The notes under the pieces were generated by a model. That model did not search any database and was not told the origin of the DNA. It was given only the letters and a program-made list of their open reading frames with translations. The position numbers and the translations under genes are program-made. A DNA stretch of 64,000 nt, taken from Diploptera punctata (taxonomy: Eukaryota; Arthropoda; Insecta; Blattodea; Blaberidae). Below, piece after piece: positions 21,929 through 32,932 of the stretch; within the stretch, counting starts at the first letter, position 1; each line of letters begins with the position of its first letter. The stretch is taken from NCBI GenBank assembly GCA_030220185.1, contig JASPKZ010007295.1:590501-654500 (forward strand). Direction: 5' to 3'.

Positions 21929-22221
21929 GTCCACCGCTGTGGTCTCGAGGTAGCGTGCTGCCTTGTCACGCAGCGGGCCCGGGTACGAATTCCGGTCGGG
22001 ACAGGCTCCTGGGTGAGTTTTTTTCGGGGGTTTTCCTCGCCTGTAAGACAAATGTCAGGAAGCTTAGGGCCCAATGGACCCCGAAAATCATCCGGTCATC
22101 ATCATCATCCTTCACCGGTGTGGAAAGCTACGGGAAGCTACCATACCTATAATTCCCTGGTAAAGCTGGAAAGCATAGCATGAAAATGATTGCAGTGAAT
22201 GACCTGCCCTCGGGCAGAATT
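21929..22221 (+). repeat. SINE B, tail truncated
   Basis: Has an A box, a mutated B box (GGTACGAATTCC), the body, a CAT run, and ends at ctcgggcagaatt without the ATGG tail. Confidence 0.85.
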
Positions 22222-23009
22222 GAAGACACCGGTGCAAAAAGGGAGTAGTTCCACTTTTTCTTCAAAATGTAGATTAAGTTTGTATACAATAAAGAGAAGG
22301 AGCCTGCTTCAGCTGGTGCAAAAAGGAAGTAGCTCCATGCCTTCTATAACGAAGAGAATGAACCAACTTTCATGCGGAGCAAGAAAGAGGTACCTAATGA
22401 AGATTTGCACCTTTATTCTACCAGTCAAGCGGCCAAAGTTCCTTCAAATAAAAGAACTGGCATCAAAATACGTAGAGTATCATCCAATTGTACGTAGTTC
22501 TACGACAACCTGAAGTACCAAGGAGAAGATTCTCTTCATGATTCTGATGAAAGCATCACTGACAGTGCCTCATTATAATGGAAATCGGTTTAAATAAATA
22601 CATGGTAATACATATCTTCATGTGAGGCTGTGTTTCTTATTGTTTAATCATATTTTCCTTATGAAGACATTTTTAGGTATACATTCTTCAAATACCTACT
22701 CCGGTGCAAAAAAAAAAAAAAAAAAGGAAGCAGCTCCAACAGGTTTATTGCGATTGTAAACAATCGTCTAAATAAAAAGAATTGAAACTGATCAAGAAAA
22801 GATTGTGTAACCGCCGTCACCGGCGAAATTGAAACGCTGTTATTGGAATGCGTCACAAAGTTAAAATTAAATAAGGATATGGGATGGAGTAGGATTGATT
22901 CAGAACTTCATTAAGAATAGGATGGAACTCTGCGATTAAGGTCTATTCAATCGTATTATTAAAATTTAGCGTTTAAATAATTGCTTGTTAATTGTGACAG
23001 TTTTACAGA
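22222..23009. other. Unassigned stretch with a recurring motif
   Basis: The motif ggtgcaaaaaggaagtagct, with small changes, recurs at about 22230, 22313 and 22701; the last copy has its A run expanded to about 18. A broken frame includes an acidic end (GEDSLHDSDES) of the kind seen at the ends of some transposon proteins, but no family can be named. Confidence 0.35.
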
Positions 23010-23745
23010 CCCTGTAATAGTTCTTCTTCTTCTTCTTCTTCTACTTCAAGCAGGGATTGGCTCAGAAGACTCTTCTGGCTTCACATATTCTCAAACAAAC
23101 GTTCCCGTGGTCTTCCGAAATCTCCCCTTCCTTCAGGTTTATAATATAAATTCTTCTAGAAATACGACTGTAGCTCATTCTTTCTAGGTGTTGAATCCAT
23201 TGATATCTATAATGATGAATTCTTTCCTCTAATGATATCACATTTAAATATGTTCATATATTCTCATTTTTTAATTTATTTAACCTAGTACAACACTTAA
23301 CTGATCTCAAAAACCTCATTTTTGTAGATTGCAATTGTTGATGTCATATCATGTCATGGTCCAAGTTTCTGATCCATATGTAGAACTGGTATTGATGTCA
23401 CCGTATAGAACATAATTTGAGTTTCCTTTCATGTTTTTCCTTTCAACGTTCTGTTTATTGCACCGCATATATGTAGGAAAAAGAGGGACTTTATTTTTTC
23501 ATTTACTTTATAAATTACCTCGCATCCTAAATATTTGAAACTTGTCACCTGTTCAAAGGAGTATCAAGTAATAGGTATTATTTCTGTATGAAAGCTGTAT
23601 TTTCCTCGAAAAGTTACTGTTCTTGTTTTTTGTTCTGAAATTTTAAAATTATATTTCCCACTTATCCTCTATAGTTCATAAATTGATGTTTGTAGTTCAT
23701 TTTCAATTTTACTTATTAACATTTTATCACCTATGAACACCATCG
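23010..23745 (-). repeat. RTE-like LINE 3' end with TTC (GAA) tail
   Basis: The TTC run at the left is followed by minus-strand sequence with the block order of LINE J-like 3' ends. The counterpart of the YGSE-W region lies around 23380. Decayed. Confidence 0.55.
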
Positions 23746-23749
23746 TCTT

Positions 23750-24560
23750 TATAATAAAAGTTAAATGTTCGAAATTTGGTTGATTAGTTTTTAATAATTG
23801 TGTTTCATACAATCACTGAATAAAATTCAAAGCTATCTCGCAGAGATTATGAGTGCGTAACAAAAATGTAAACAACCTTAACAACTGATAACTCATATCT
23901 TTTGTGTGAAATCCTGAGTTCTTTATCTAAAATTGCTTTGTCCGTATCATTTCTTCGGTTTAATACATCTACACTCTGAACTGAGCGTCTCTAATGTTTA
24001 GTGTCAAAATAATAGCTACAGATAGCAAGAAAGAAGTAAACTGAGCATTCTGATGTAAAGAGGCCAGAAACTGGATATCTCAGGCGCTAAGAGATGGTTA
24101 TCTTTTGAGAGAGACACTTAACAACAAGTGAAATAAATTCTGAAGTAGCTAAATTCAGTTATCTGTGAACAATCCTAGAGCCGCTGTTAATTCCGGCGGC
24201 GAATCACACGACAGCATTTTGTCAGCTGACTAGCTGCTTCACTAACATTGATTGTCGTCAAGGTTACGAGCCACATACACATGTCACAATTATAGGGAAT
24301 GTTACGGTATTGACAAGTCTAGCCTTGTACTACTGGTCCATCATCGCGAAGAGAACAGTCGGAAATAAAACCTCAATCCTGTCGTATTTATATACAGTGG
24401 ATGTCAAAAGCATTCGTTCACATAATTTGGTAATAGCCAATTTTATCGTGTAATATCTGAAAATTTTCTCGAAATCAGTTTTGATCTGAGGGATTACTGC
24501 ACAGACAGTCTTGCCATTTATGGTATTACCAATCTTCGTGATAAATTCCCAAACGTATTT
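23750..24560. other. Unassigned stretch
   Basis: Nothing recognised. Confidence 0.4.
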
Positions 24561-24568
24561 TATAACAT

Positions 24569-24895
24569 GTCCCGCGCCGTAGCCGAGTGGTTAAGGCAAG
24601 AAACCTTGGCGCAGAGCTAAGGGTCTTGCGCTGGTTCGAGTCCCCATGGGATAAGACATTTGCTCATGGAATTTCGGCCAGTATGGGACCGGTGTCCATC
24701 CAGCATCATGTAGCGACTCCAGGTTGAGAAGACCAGCTATAACGGCTGGGGAACCCGACATGCTGACCACATGTCACCCCTACACTGGCTAGATGATCGT
24801 CTACTTATGTGATTAACACACGTGGATGTGAGGCCAGCAGCCGGCTGGTAGGCCAAGGACCTTCTAGGCCTATCGCGCTTGGAGTTTGTAAACAC
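24569..24895 (+). repeat. SINE F, alternative 3' end
   Basis: The head gtagccgagtggttaaggca and B box GGTTCGAGTCC match SINE F. The 3' part instead reads ggaccttctaggcctatcgc, shared with the copy at 63471. This is a second subfamily. Confidence 0.8.
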
Positions 24896-25454
24896 GAATG
24901 AACACTATAGTTCCACTGGCTTAACTTTGCAACGAATTTGTAGAAAGACACAGCTGTGCTCACTTCTCTCATCGCACCAGTGTTGTCGGAATTTCTTCAC
25001 CAGATGTTAATAGGTGTAAGGGGGAAGACGAAAACTGACAACAGGGTGGGTTATTTCAATAAACTATAAACTAATTCGGTCTACATTAACATATACCTTC
25101 TTAACCTAACAATGTAGGAAAGTAGTAGTGTAATTTTTTATTGTGAATGTTGGTCATACCGTACTACCATCTGTTGACGAGGATGTGCACTACGGTTATG
25201 TAGAACTTAGAATATATAATTATGAGAGATTTCGCGTACATAAATAAATATTTAACAATATTGTAAGAATCGTTAGAAAATGTTAAAATAGTAGCAAATG
25301 CAAAAACGGAAAATGTAAATAGTTCAACAGTGTCGTATGAATATTGCGTGGTGTTACCATAGTGAAAACTAATCTATAGTTGAGCCACCACACTGTAATA
25401 ATATTGGAACTGATACGTAGATGATATATTCTTGAATTATGTACAGAGAGGAGA
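24896..25454. other. Unassigned stretch
   Basis: Nothing recognised. Confidence 0.35.
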
Positions 25455-25663
25455 GCATGATGAGTATATGTTCACATGTTAGTGTAGTGTAAGAGAACGT
25501 GAAACTTGGTGCCGCCACATAGCCGATTCTTGTCGAAAATTACCAGGAGACCGCCAGGCTTAACGTCAACAACCGACTGACAAATCGGTATCAATAATAT
25601 CTCACTCCCTCTCAACATACTTACGGCGGAAAGGTTTTCGATGTAATGCAGTAATCTAGTATA
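25455..25663. repeat. Dispersed repeat O, interrupted
   Basis: Shares ggtgccgccacatagc and taatgcagtaatctagt with 38745-38995. It stops where TIR element W begins. It may be a tRNA-related SINE on the minus strand; this is uncertain. Confidence 0.5.
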
Positions 25664-26362
25664 CAATTGAATAGTTGCGCCGAAAAGAGATCTAACCACA
25701 ATCTACCGGTACATATTGTTGGGAAAAAGTAAAAAAGAAAAAAAGCGCATAATGATCATATTGAGGCTATTACCTTTATTATATCATATAAATTTAAAGT
25801 CTCATCGTATTGGAAACATATGCAGCCAATTTTAATGCAAAATAACATGCTAATAACTGAATATTAACAATTTATTACAGAATTTAATGGAAAAAATGAT
25901 CTAACACATATTTAACTAAAAATGCTACAATAAGAAATAGAAAATACATATTGAACACTAAGTTAGAAAACATTCTAACTGAATTAGTTTTCAATAATTA
26001 TTTTCCATTTAAAGTTAATTCGTTACATTCTTTGTGTCTTTCTTATTTTCACTCAATTTCTTTATGATTCTCATTAGAATTCACGAAACTGTGGTGGAAT
26101 GAATTTTCACATGCACAATATTTTTTTTTTTTTGCACTGCTACTCATGATTTGACTAACTGCATTCGCCATTTTGTTACAGATAGATCAATATTCGCTTG
26201 AAAGCCAACTTTTAAAAATAAATAAAACAGGTCTGAAGGAGAGTAGGGATTATTTTACATGCACCATGTCGTCATACTCTCCGGATAGATCACTAATCCA
26301 CTGAAAACTCAACTTTCGAATTTTTGTTGCTTAGATCTCTTTTCGGGGCAACTATTCTATTG
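25664..26362. mobile_element. TIR element W, TA target, non-autonomous
   Basis: Inverted ends are CAATTGAATAGTTGCGCCGA at the left and CAATAGAATAGTTGCCCCGA at the right, then AAAGAGATCTAA in both, 30 of 32 matching. TA precedes the left end; the right flank has TG, presumably a mutated TA. It is 699 bp with no transposase frame. Confidence 0.65.
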
Positions 26363-27211
26363 TGACAGAACTATATAAAACCAATTTAAATGATAGGATT
26401 AATACCTAAAATGATAATTAAAGTAATGTGAGTCGAGATAAATTAGAATAAATATGAATATAAAATAAATTAATATTGTACAAAATAATATGAATAAGAT
26501 ATAGAATGTGGAAATGTAGCAAATTACTTTCAACAGTAAAAAACAATCTTTATGTAGAGGTGTTATAAACATTGTAGCAGACAGAGTAAATTCCCTAAGC
26601 CAGGTTTTTTTAAAAATATCACGTACAGAGTAGTCGGGGAAATTTCACTTCACCTATATTTACAACTTAGAAAGTAACCCAAACCAAGAAATGTTATGTT
26701 TGGAGGAGCTCTTTTAGCCCGTGAAAAACTATACTGTAGGATGTTACTTAATAAAAATAACGTCCCTCAAATATGCGTAATGTGGAATTTAACCAACCAA
26801 GATAAGATACTAGTAAAATTCATGGTGATTTTCCGTTGAGGTATTAGTTCACAGTAATATAATGTACGGTTAAAAACTATATTATAGTTACATTATATTA
26901 CTGTGAACCAAGATAAGGTTGAAACATATTACCATATAAGGAAATCGAAGGTACGGACATTGAGGGCAAATACACGAGGACAGACTAATGACACTTGCAT
27001 ATAATATTTCATGGTGACAGAATCTAATCTCACACGGGAATAATGCTCTGAACTTAATTATGGAACTTAGAAACATTTTCGTCAATTTTAAAATATTAAT
27101 TTCAATAAAGCAATGCCATAACTATATATTCTTGTGAATTTGTAAGCTCGAGTAATTCGCGATAGTTTATTTTTAAATATGTTAAGTATGTGTGTATTTA
27201 TTTTGCAAGCT
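26363..27211. other. Unassigned AT-rich stretch
   Basis: Nothing recognised except the small palindrome at 26847-26908. Confidence 0.4.
26847..26908. repeat. Perfect 20-bp inverted repeat
   Basis: Arms GTTCACAGTAATATAATGTA and its exact reverse complement are separated by 22 nt. This could be a tiny MITE or a cruciform-prone site. Confidence 0.85.
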
Positions 27212-27223
27212 AATTTAAATAAG

Positions 27224-27567
27224 TCTCGCGCCGTTGCCGAGCGGTTAAGGTAGGAAGCCTTGGCGCAGAGCTACGGGACTTGCGCTGGTTCGAGTCTCCA
27301 TGGGGGAAGAAATTTTCTCATGGTATTTCGGCCAGTATGGGACCGGTGCCCACCCAGCATCGTGAGGCAATTGGGTAGCTACAATAAGTAGCGGCTCCAG
27401 GTTGAGGAACCAGCTATAACGGCCGGGGGACTCGACATGCTAACCACATGTCACCCCTACACTGTCTGTTGATCATCTACCTCTGTGATTGACACATGTG
27501 GATATGAAGGGCCAGCAGCCGGCTGGTAAAAGGGCAACCGCTGAAAAGTGGAAAGACCCTCAATCGG
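27224..27567 (+). repeat. SINE F with target duplication
   Basis: Nearly identical to the dimer copies at 20.5-21.2 kb. It is flanked by a 12-bp duplication aatttaaataag (27212-27223, 27568-27579; the last base overlaps the first SINE base). Confidence 0.9.
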
Positions 27568-27689
27568 AATTTAAATAAGAGTAATTTATACAGTAACTGT
27601 TGTCTGTTTCCACTCAAATTTCCTCTTAACCCTATAGAAAAGAGTTTCATCGCTTCTTCCCAAAATCATAGGGGATCAATTGAACTAAG

Positions 27690-28135
27690 GTCATCATCAT
27701 CAATTACAGTCAGGGATTTGGCCATGGGCCTGTTCCGCTTCAGGATAGAAATTGATCCCTTCATCACGTCTTAGGTCTTCCTGGGTCTCTTCTTCCTGTG
27801 GGTCTGTAGTTGAATAGGTTCAGAGGTAGTCTATTGTTTGGCATTTTAAGGAGGTGTTTGTGCCAATTATTTTGGTATATTTGGATGGTTTCAGTTATCG
27901 CTGTTGTGTTGAGAGCTTTGCGAATATCTTCATTTCGCATGTGGTCATAAAGCGTAGAACCCGCTAAAGGTCTTAATAACTTCATTTCTACAGCTACTTT
28001 TAATTTGCCTGCAGTAAGAGTTCAGGTTTCAGAGCCATACAATAGAGTTGGAAGAGCCATTGCTTTATAGAATTTTATCAGGGCGTACTTTTCGGTGGAG
28101 AGTGCTTTTTTATTGCTCCTATACATTTTTGTAAT
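27690..28135 (-). pseudogene. RTE-like LINE 3' end
   Basis: The minus frame 27985-27764 gives MKLLRPLAGSTLYDHMRNED, then WHKHLLKMPNNRLP and RPTGRRDPGRP, the W-H-M and GRR-GRP motifs of the RTE-like C-terminus. The tail is an ATG-rich run. Confidence 0.7.
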
Positions 28136-28379
28136 TTGATCATTGTTTTATAAAAAAATAGAATTGCATCTGTGCGTACTTTTCGGAGAAGAGTGTTTTT
28201 TATTGTTCCTATAAGTTATTGGGTTTTGATCAATTACATGTCCAAGTGTTTACTTATGTTGTAGGAAAGTTGCTATGGTGACTATTTAAATTTCTGTGGT
28301 GATTATTACATTTATATGGTGACTATTAGTGACTCCAACAAAAGCGCTCCTCAATATAGCGATTAAAATTGTACACAAC

Positions 28380-28510
28380 CAACACTCCTGGCCCCTAGAT
28401 TGAAGATTTTGCAATTAAAATGTATAATCTCTCCGAGCATCGAACCTGATCCCATAGTAAACAGGCATGCTAACACTTGAGCTAGCAAGTCGGATTTGTA
28501 ATCAGAAGTA
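28380..28510 (-). repeat. tRNA-like module
   Basis: The minus strand has gctagctcaagtgttagcatg (A-box region) and a B-box-like caggttcgatgctcg. It is a SINE head or tRNA relic. Confidence 0.4.
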
Positions 28511-28737
28511 AAACATGTTAGTTTACATAGGGAACATGAATGAAATGATTGCATTTTTAACTAGGAGGAGATAAGTTTACTGTGCAATGTGATGCCTCTG
28601 CTGTGAAATCAATATAAATAAAAAAATAAAGAAAACTAGTTTGATGCATATTGGTAAACTGTAAATCTGTTCAGAGATAAATAGTGATAAAAACTACTAT
28701 GGTTTGTAAAATACATTAATTATTAAATATGCTCTAA

Positions 28738-28800
<63 letters not shown>

Positions 28801-28802
28801 TT
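28738..28802. repeat. AAT microsatellite
   Basis: About 21 AAT units, forming the tail side of the minus-strand LINE L. Confidence 0.95.
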
Positions 28803-29093
28803 TATTAGGAATATTCCACAATATAGTGTTTCTCCTTCAATCCCAAAGTGACTTGTCGCCAGAGATTTCTGTCTAAAGCATCTTCTTCCCTCAAATCTCT
28901 AGCTTCCATACTTCTACTCACTCCATCTATCCAATCTCTGCATCTTACACTTCATCCATTACATTTTCTATCAAGGATCTTCTTTGGTATTCTATATTCT
29001 TCCATTCTTATGAGGCGTCCATACCATTTCAAACGTTTTTCTTCTATTTTTATAATGTTTTTTTTTATCTTGCATAATTTCCCTTATTGTGCT

Positions 29094-29097
<4 letters not shown>
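28803..29097 (-). repeat. LINE L 3' end
   Basis: Minus-strand RTE-like C-terminus, homologous to 44722-45003 (cagagatttctgtctaaagc, aatctctagcttcc). Truncated at the right by a second AAT array. Confidence 0.65.

Positions 29098-29163
<66 letters not shown>
29098..29163. repeat. TAA microsatellite
   Basis: About 21 units between LINE L and LINE A. Confidence 0.95.
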
Positions 29164-29164
<1 letters not shown>

Positions 29165-29780
29165 TGAGGAAGTGGCTGAATTCAAATACCTAGGAACAAT
29201 AATCACAAACAGGAATGAGATGCACAAAGAAATCCAACATAGGCTCAATTCTGGAAATGCGTGCTATCATGCATTTCAGAGACTCTTGACGTCCCAACTC
29301 CTTTAAAAATCGTTAAACTGAGAATATATAAAACTATTATTCTACCAGTTATATTATATGGATGAGAAACATGGACTCTAACTAAGGGAGGAAAGAAGAT
29401 TACGAGTATTTGAGAATAAAGTTCTTAGGAAAATTTTTGAACCAAAGAGAGATGAACAGACATGTGAATGGAGAAGATTGCATAACAGTGAACTATATAG
29501 TCTTTATAGGAAGCCAGATATAATGAGAACAGTTGAGTCTCACAGACTGTGATGGGCAGGACATGTGGCATGTATGGGGAATGAAATACGTGCATGGAAG
29601 CTCTTGTAGGAAAACCAGAGGGAAAACGCCCAGTTGGTAGACCAAGAATAAGGTGGGAGAATAACATTAATCATGATTTGAGGGAAGTAGATTATACAGG
29701 GAATGATATGGATGTATTGAGGGCTTATGTCAGCGCGGCCATGAACCTGCTGGTTTCATAGTACCAGTGAGTTAGTTATT
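29164..29780 (+). pseudogene. LINE A 3' end, plus strand
   Basis: Starts with EEVAEFKYLGTIITNRNEMH, the segment just after the RT domain, then EIQHRLNSGNACYHAF. Broken frames follow (LILPVILYG, then the W-GHVA-M and GKRPVGRPRIRW-like regions), and it ends in gagttagttatt. Several stops. Confidence 0.75.
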
Positions 29781-30183
29781 ATTCAAATAATATTTATTAA
29801 GTTGAAATGATTTTAATACAGAAAGTTATGACAGACATATCAAAGCATAATTTAAAGTTACCGACATCTCCAGAGTATAAGTTCACTTTATTCACAACAT
29901 GTAAGTTATAAGACGCAAATTACAAGTAATTAACGAATGGACGGGAAAGTTCATAGTCATAGACAAATAGGCCTATATCTCACTTCCCTTGTAAATCAAA
30001 CATGACAAGAAATCACATCTTGCTTTTGAGCATTTCTTATAACATTATAGTAATTATCTTTCACAAGACTGCACAGTTTTTAGTTTCTCAGTGACTCACA
30101 TTTGGGAGAAATTATTTCAAACCTCGGTACCGACAAAAATATATTTTTTTTATTATCCCTCAGAAGGTTTAAAATAAAATATA
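29781..30183. other. Unassigned stretch
   Basis: Nothing recognised. Confidence 0.4.
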
Positions 30184-30194
30184 AGAAAATATAT

Positions 30195-30927
30195 ATGATA
30201 CTGTCCACCGCTGGTCTCGAGGTGGCGTGCTACCTTGACACGCAGCGGGCCCGGGTTCGATCACCGGTTGGAGATGTTTTTCTGGGTGAGGTTTTTATCG
30301 GGATTTTTCCTCATCTGTAAGACAAATGTCAGGAAAACTTTAAGGCCCAAACGGTCCCGAAATCATGGTCATCATCATCATCTTTATCATCATCATCCTT
30401 CACCGGTGTGGATAGCAACGGGAAGCTACCACATCTACAATTCCCTAGTAAAACTGCAAGAATAGCATGAAAATGCTATGATTGCAGTAAAGGACCTGCC
30501 TTCGGGCAGAATTACTATGGATGGATATATGATACTAGATTGAAGTTTTATAAAACATTGGCAGTTCCTGCATTACTTTATGGGAGTGAAACTTTGGTAA
30601 TGACCAAAAAATTACAAAGTAGAATACAAAGTGTAGAAATGAACTTCCTTAGAAAAACGAAAGGCTGCACAAGAATAGATCGGTTAAAGAATGAAGATAT
30701 AAGAACAGAGTTAAATATCCATTAAATGATCAAATCAAAGGATATAGAGAACATTGGTTTAGACATGTAGAAAGAATGAACGTAAGAAGATTACCAAAAG
30801 CAGCATTTAACTACAAGCCAAGAGGTTCAAGGAATGTAGGAAGGCCAGTGAAGAGATGGACAGAACAACTGTGAGGCGGAATAGGCATTTTGCCTAGCCC
30901 GTGAAATGAAGAAGAAAAAGAAGAAGA
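30195..30927 (+). pseudogene. LINE J 3' end carrying SINE B
   Basis: LINE J sequence resumes at 30537 with KFYKTLAVPALLYGSETLVM, RKTKGCTRIDRLKNEDIRTE and a decayed WFRHVERMN-RRLPKAAF end, then a GAA tail. The direct repeat agaaaatatat flanks the LINE plus SINE (30184-30194, 30928-30938). SINE B landed at the 5' edge after the LINE did. Confidence 0.7.
30203..30524 (+). repeat. SINE B with 12-bp target duplication
   Basis: Complete SINE B. A perfect duplication atatatgatact lies at 30191-30202 and 30525-30536. The head has lost tgt before ggtctcgagg. Confidence 0.9.
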
Positions 30928-30963
30928 AGAAAATATATTACAACTTTGTTTGAAAACACATAC

Positions 30964-31307
30964 ATCCATCCATAGTAATTCTGCCCGAGGGCAGGTCTTT
31001 CTGCAATCATAGAATTTTCATGCTATGCTTTTCAGCTTTACTAGGGACTTGTAGGTGTGGTAGCTTCCCGTTGCTTTCCACACCGGTGAAGGATGATGAT
31101 GATAATAAGATGATAATGATAAGGATGATGATGATGGCCATATGATTTAGGGGACCATTTGGACCTTAAAGTTTTCCTGACATTTGTCTTACAGGTGAGG
31201 AAAACCTCCGATAAAAACCTCACCCAGAAAAACTGCCCCGACCGGGGATCGAACCCGGGACCGCTGTGTGACAAGGCAGCACGCTACCTCGAGACCACAG
31301 CGGTGGA
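30964..31307 (-). repeat. SINE B
   Basis: Minus-strand full copy from the atccatccatag tail to the gaccacagcggtgga head. It abuts the foldback MITE at its head. Confidence 0.85.
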
Positions 31308-31309
31308 TT

Positions 31310-31510
31310 GCCCATACATATAGTTGGCATAATTTTAGCAAATTTTGGTGTAGAGGCTCCCCCGTCGACAAGCATTCCACGAATCCCAGATTTTTTTTCT
31401 GGGATGTATTATATATCCCACAAAAAATTCTGGAATTCGTGGAATGTTTGTCAGACAGGGGAGCCTCTACACTAAAATTTGCTAAAATTATACCAAGTAT
31501 ATGTATGGGC
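31310..31510. mobile_element. Foldback MITE Z
   Basis: 201 bp. The two arms of about 90 bp are inverted copies starting GCCCATACATATA and including ggtgtagaggctcccc. The centre is a short AT stretch. ATT lies on both sides (31307-31309, 31511-31513) as a possible 3-bp duplication. Confidence 0.75.
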
Positions 31511-31540
31511 ATTCAAATAAAGTTGTGATGTATTATATAT

Positions 31541-31831
31541 GGGGCACGCCGTAGCGCTACAAACCGGAAGGTCGAGGGTTCAAGTCCCGGTGGGGTCAGG
31601 ATTTTTAAACTAACCCAAACCTTCTGGTGGCACCATGACCCTGGGGTCGATTCAACCTCTAATTGAAATGAGTACCAGATGCTTGTTCTGGGGGTAAAGG
31701 CGGCCGTCACGCAGGGCTGACAACCCGGCTGACATAAAAAGTGCCGATTGTCTAGAAAAAGTGGGAGCCTTAACCTCCTACTACCCCAAGGGCCTCCGAG
31801 GCCTGTAGTGGGAACACTTTACTTTACTTTT
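31541..31831 (+). repeat. SINE G with 13-bp target duplication
   Basis: Complete copy: head ggggcacgccgtagcg, B box GGTTCAAGTCCC, body and ACTTT tail. A perfect duplication atgtattatatat lies at 31528-31540 and 31832-31844. Confidence 0.9.
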
Positions 31832-31876
31832 ATGTATTATATATATATATATATATGGTATGAAAAGAAAAATAAA

Positions 31877-31946
31877 TGCCTGGACGGGATTCGAACCCGG
31901 ATCTCTGAGTCTGTACCTCAGTGTGATATCCATTACACCATCAGGC
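31877..31946 (-). repeat. tRNA-like cloverleaf within a small hairpin
   Basis: The minus strand folds like a tRNA: acceptor GCCTG/CAGGC (five pairs), A-box TGGTGTAATGG, a perfect anticodon stem CTGAG/CTCAG with a 7-nt loop giving anticodon ACA, a 4-nt variable loop, and B box GGTTCGAATCC. The remaining acceptor pairs fail. Eleven-bp inverted repeats (31865-31875, 31964-31974) enclose it. A UGU-reading ACA anticodon is not the normal tRNA-Cys, so it is probably a SINE or pseudogene. Confidence 0.5.
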
Positions 31947-31984
31947 GAATCCAATCCAAACACTTATTTTTCTTATATATGTAT

Positions 31985-32332
31985 TATATTCTCCATTATT
32001 ACTAGATGTCGCGAGAACTCGGTCTTCACTGCCATCTAGTAGCGGACTATAACAAGTAAGCAAATTAAAGAGAATATTCTTTTTTACTTTATAGCAGTGA
32101 CGCTTTATAGATTATATAATTAAATGTTTAACATTGAGCATATTAAGCTTGCATTGCATTTAATTATATCATATATATATATATTTCCTTCTTCTTATTT
32201 CAAGAAAGTGTATCTAACGGATATCTAATTATGTTAACTGGGCAGCTAATGTGAATGAAATATCAGATTACATAGTCCGAGTAAAAAGGACAACCGAACA
32301 ACTATTTGAATTGAAAAGTGATGAAGTATGGG

Positions 32333-32381
<49 letters not shown>

Positions 32382-32930
32382 TTAAGGATATAGGTCACAC
32401 TAACTACATGGGTCCTGTAGTGATTGATATCAGCTATAGTCAATGACAATAACCTTTTTAAATATGACCTTGGCGATTTAGATACGTCGCATTACGCAAT
32501 AGAAGTTCATGTGTTTTTTACGCAAACATTATCTTTTCATATACATTATATGTTATCTAAAACAATAAAAAACTACACGACAACTTTATCAAACAATCTA
32601 CTTGAAAAAAGACGTGATTTATCATTTACCTATACTGATAATATGTCCACTAGAGCACTTACAGAAGAATGATTTATGCAATTTTTGAAGAATGTTGAGT
32701 AAAGTGCAAATGTGTTAACAATGGCGAGTTTGAAATAATGCCCTCTTACGTTAGGACAGAAGTCTGGTTACGAAATTAACTAACGTTATAAACTTATAAT
32801 CATTACTTTCCGAATACACTTTTTTTTTCGGAGCACTGTGTATCACAATAAGTTATTTAGCTTACGTTAGAAAAGCTGAAAACGGTGGTCTATTTTCAAT
32901 TTACGCATCACTTTGGCGGACCATGTTATG
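31985..32930. other. Unassigned stretch with TA microsatellite
   Basis: A TA run is at 32336-32379. An 82-codon open frame (32424-32672) shows no motif. Nothing else is recognised. Confidence 0.35.
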
Positions 32931-32932
32931 AA

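Noticed and set aside
28848..29306. 152-codon plus-strand frame
   Set aside because: Antisense of LINE L, then an Ile tract from the TAA repeat, then LINE A; a chimera of repeats.
32336..32379. TATATA runs as TATA boxes
   Set aside because: Long TA microsatellites with no initiator or downstream gene.
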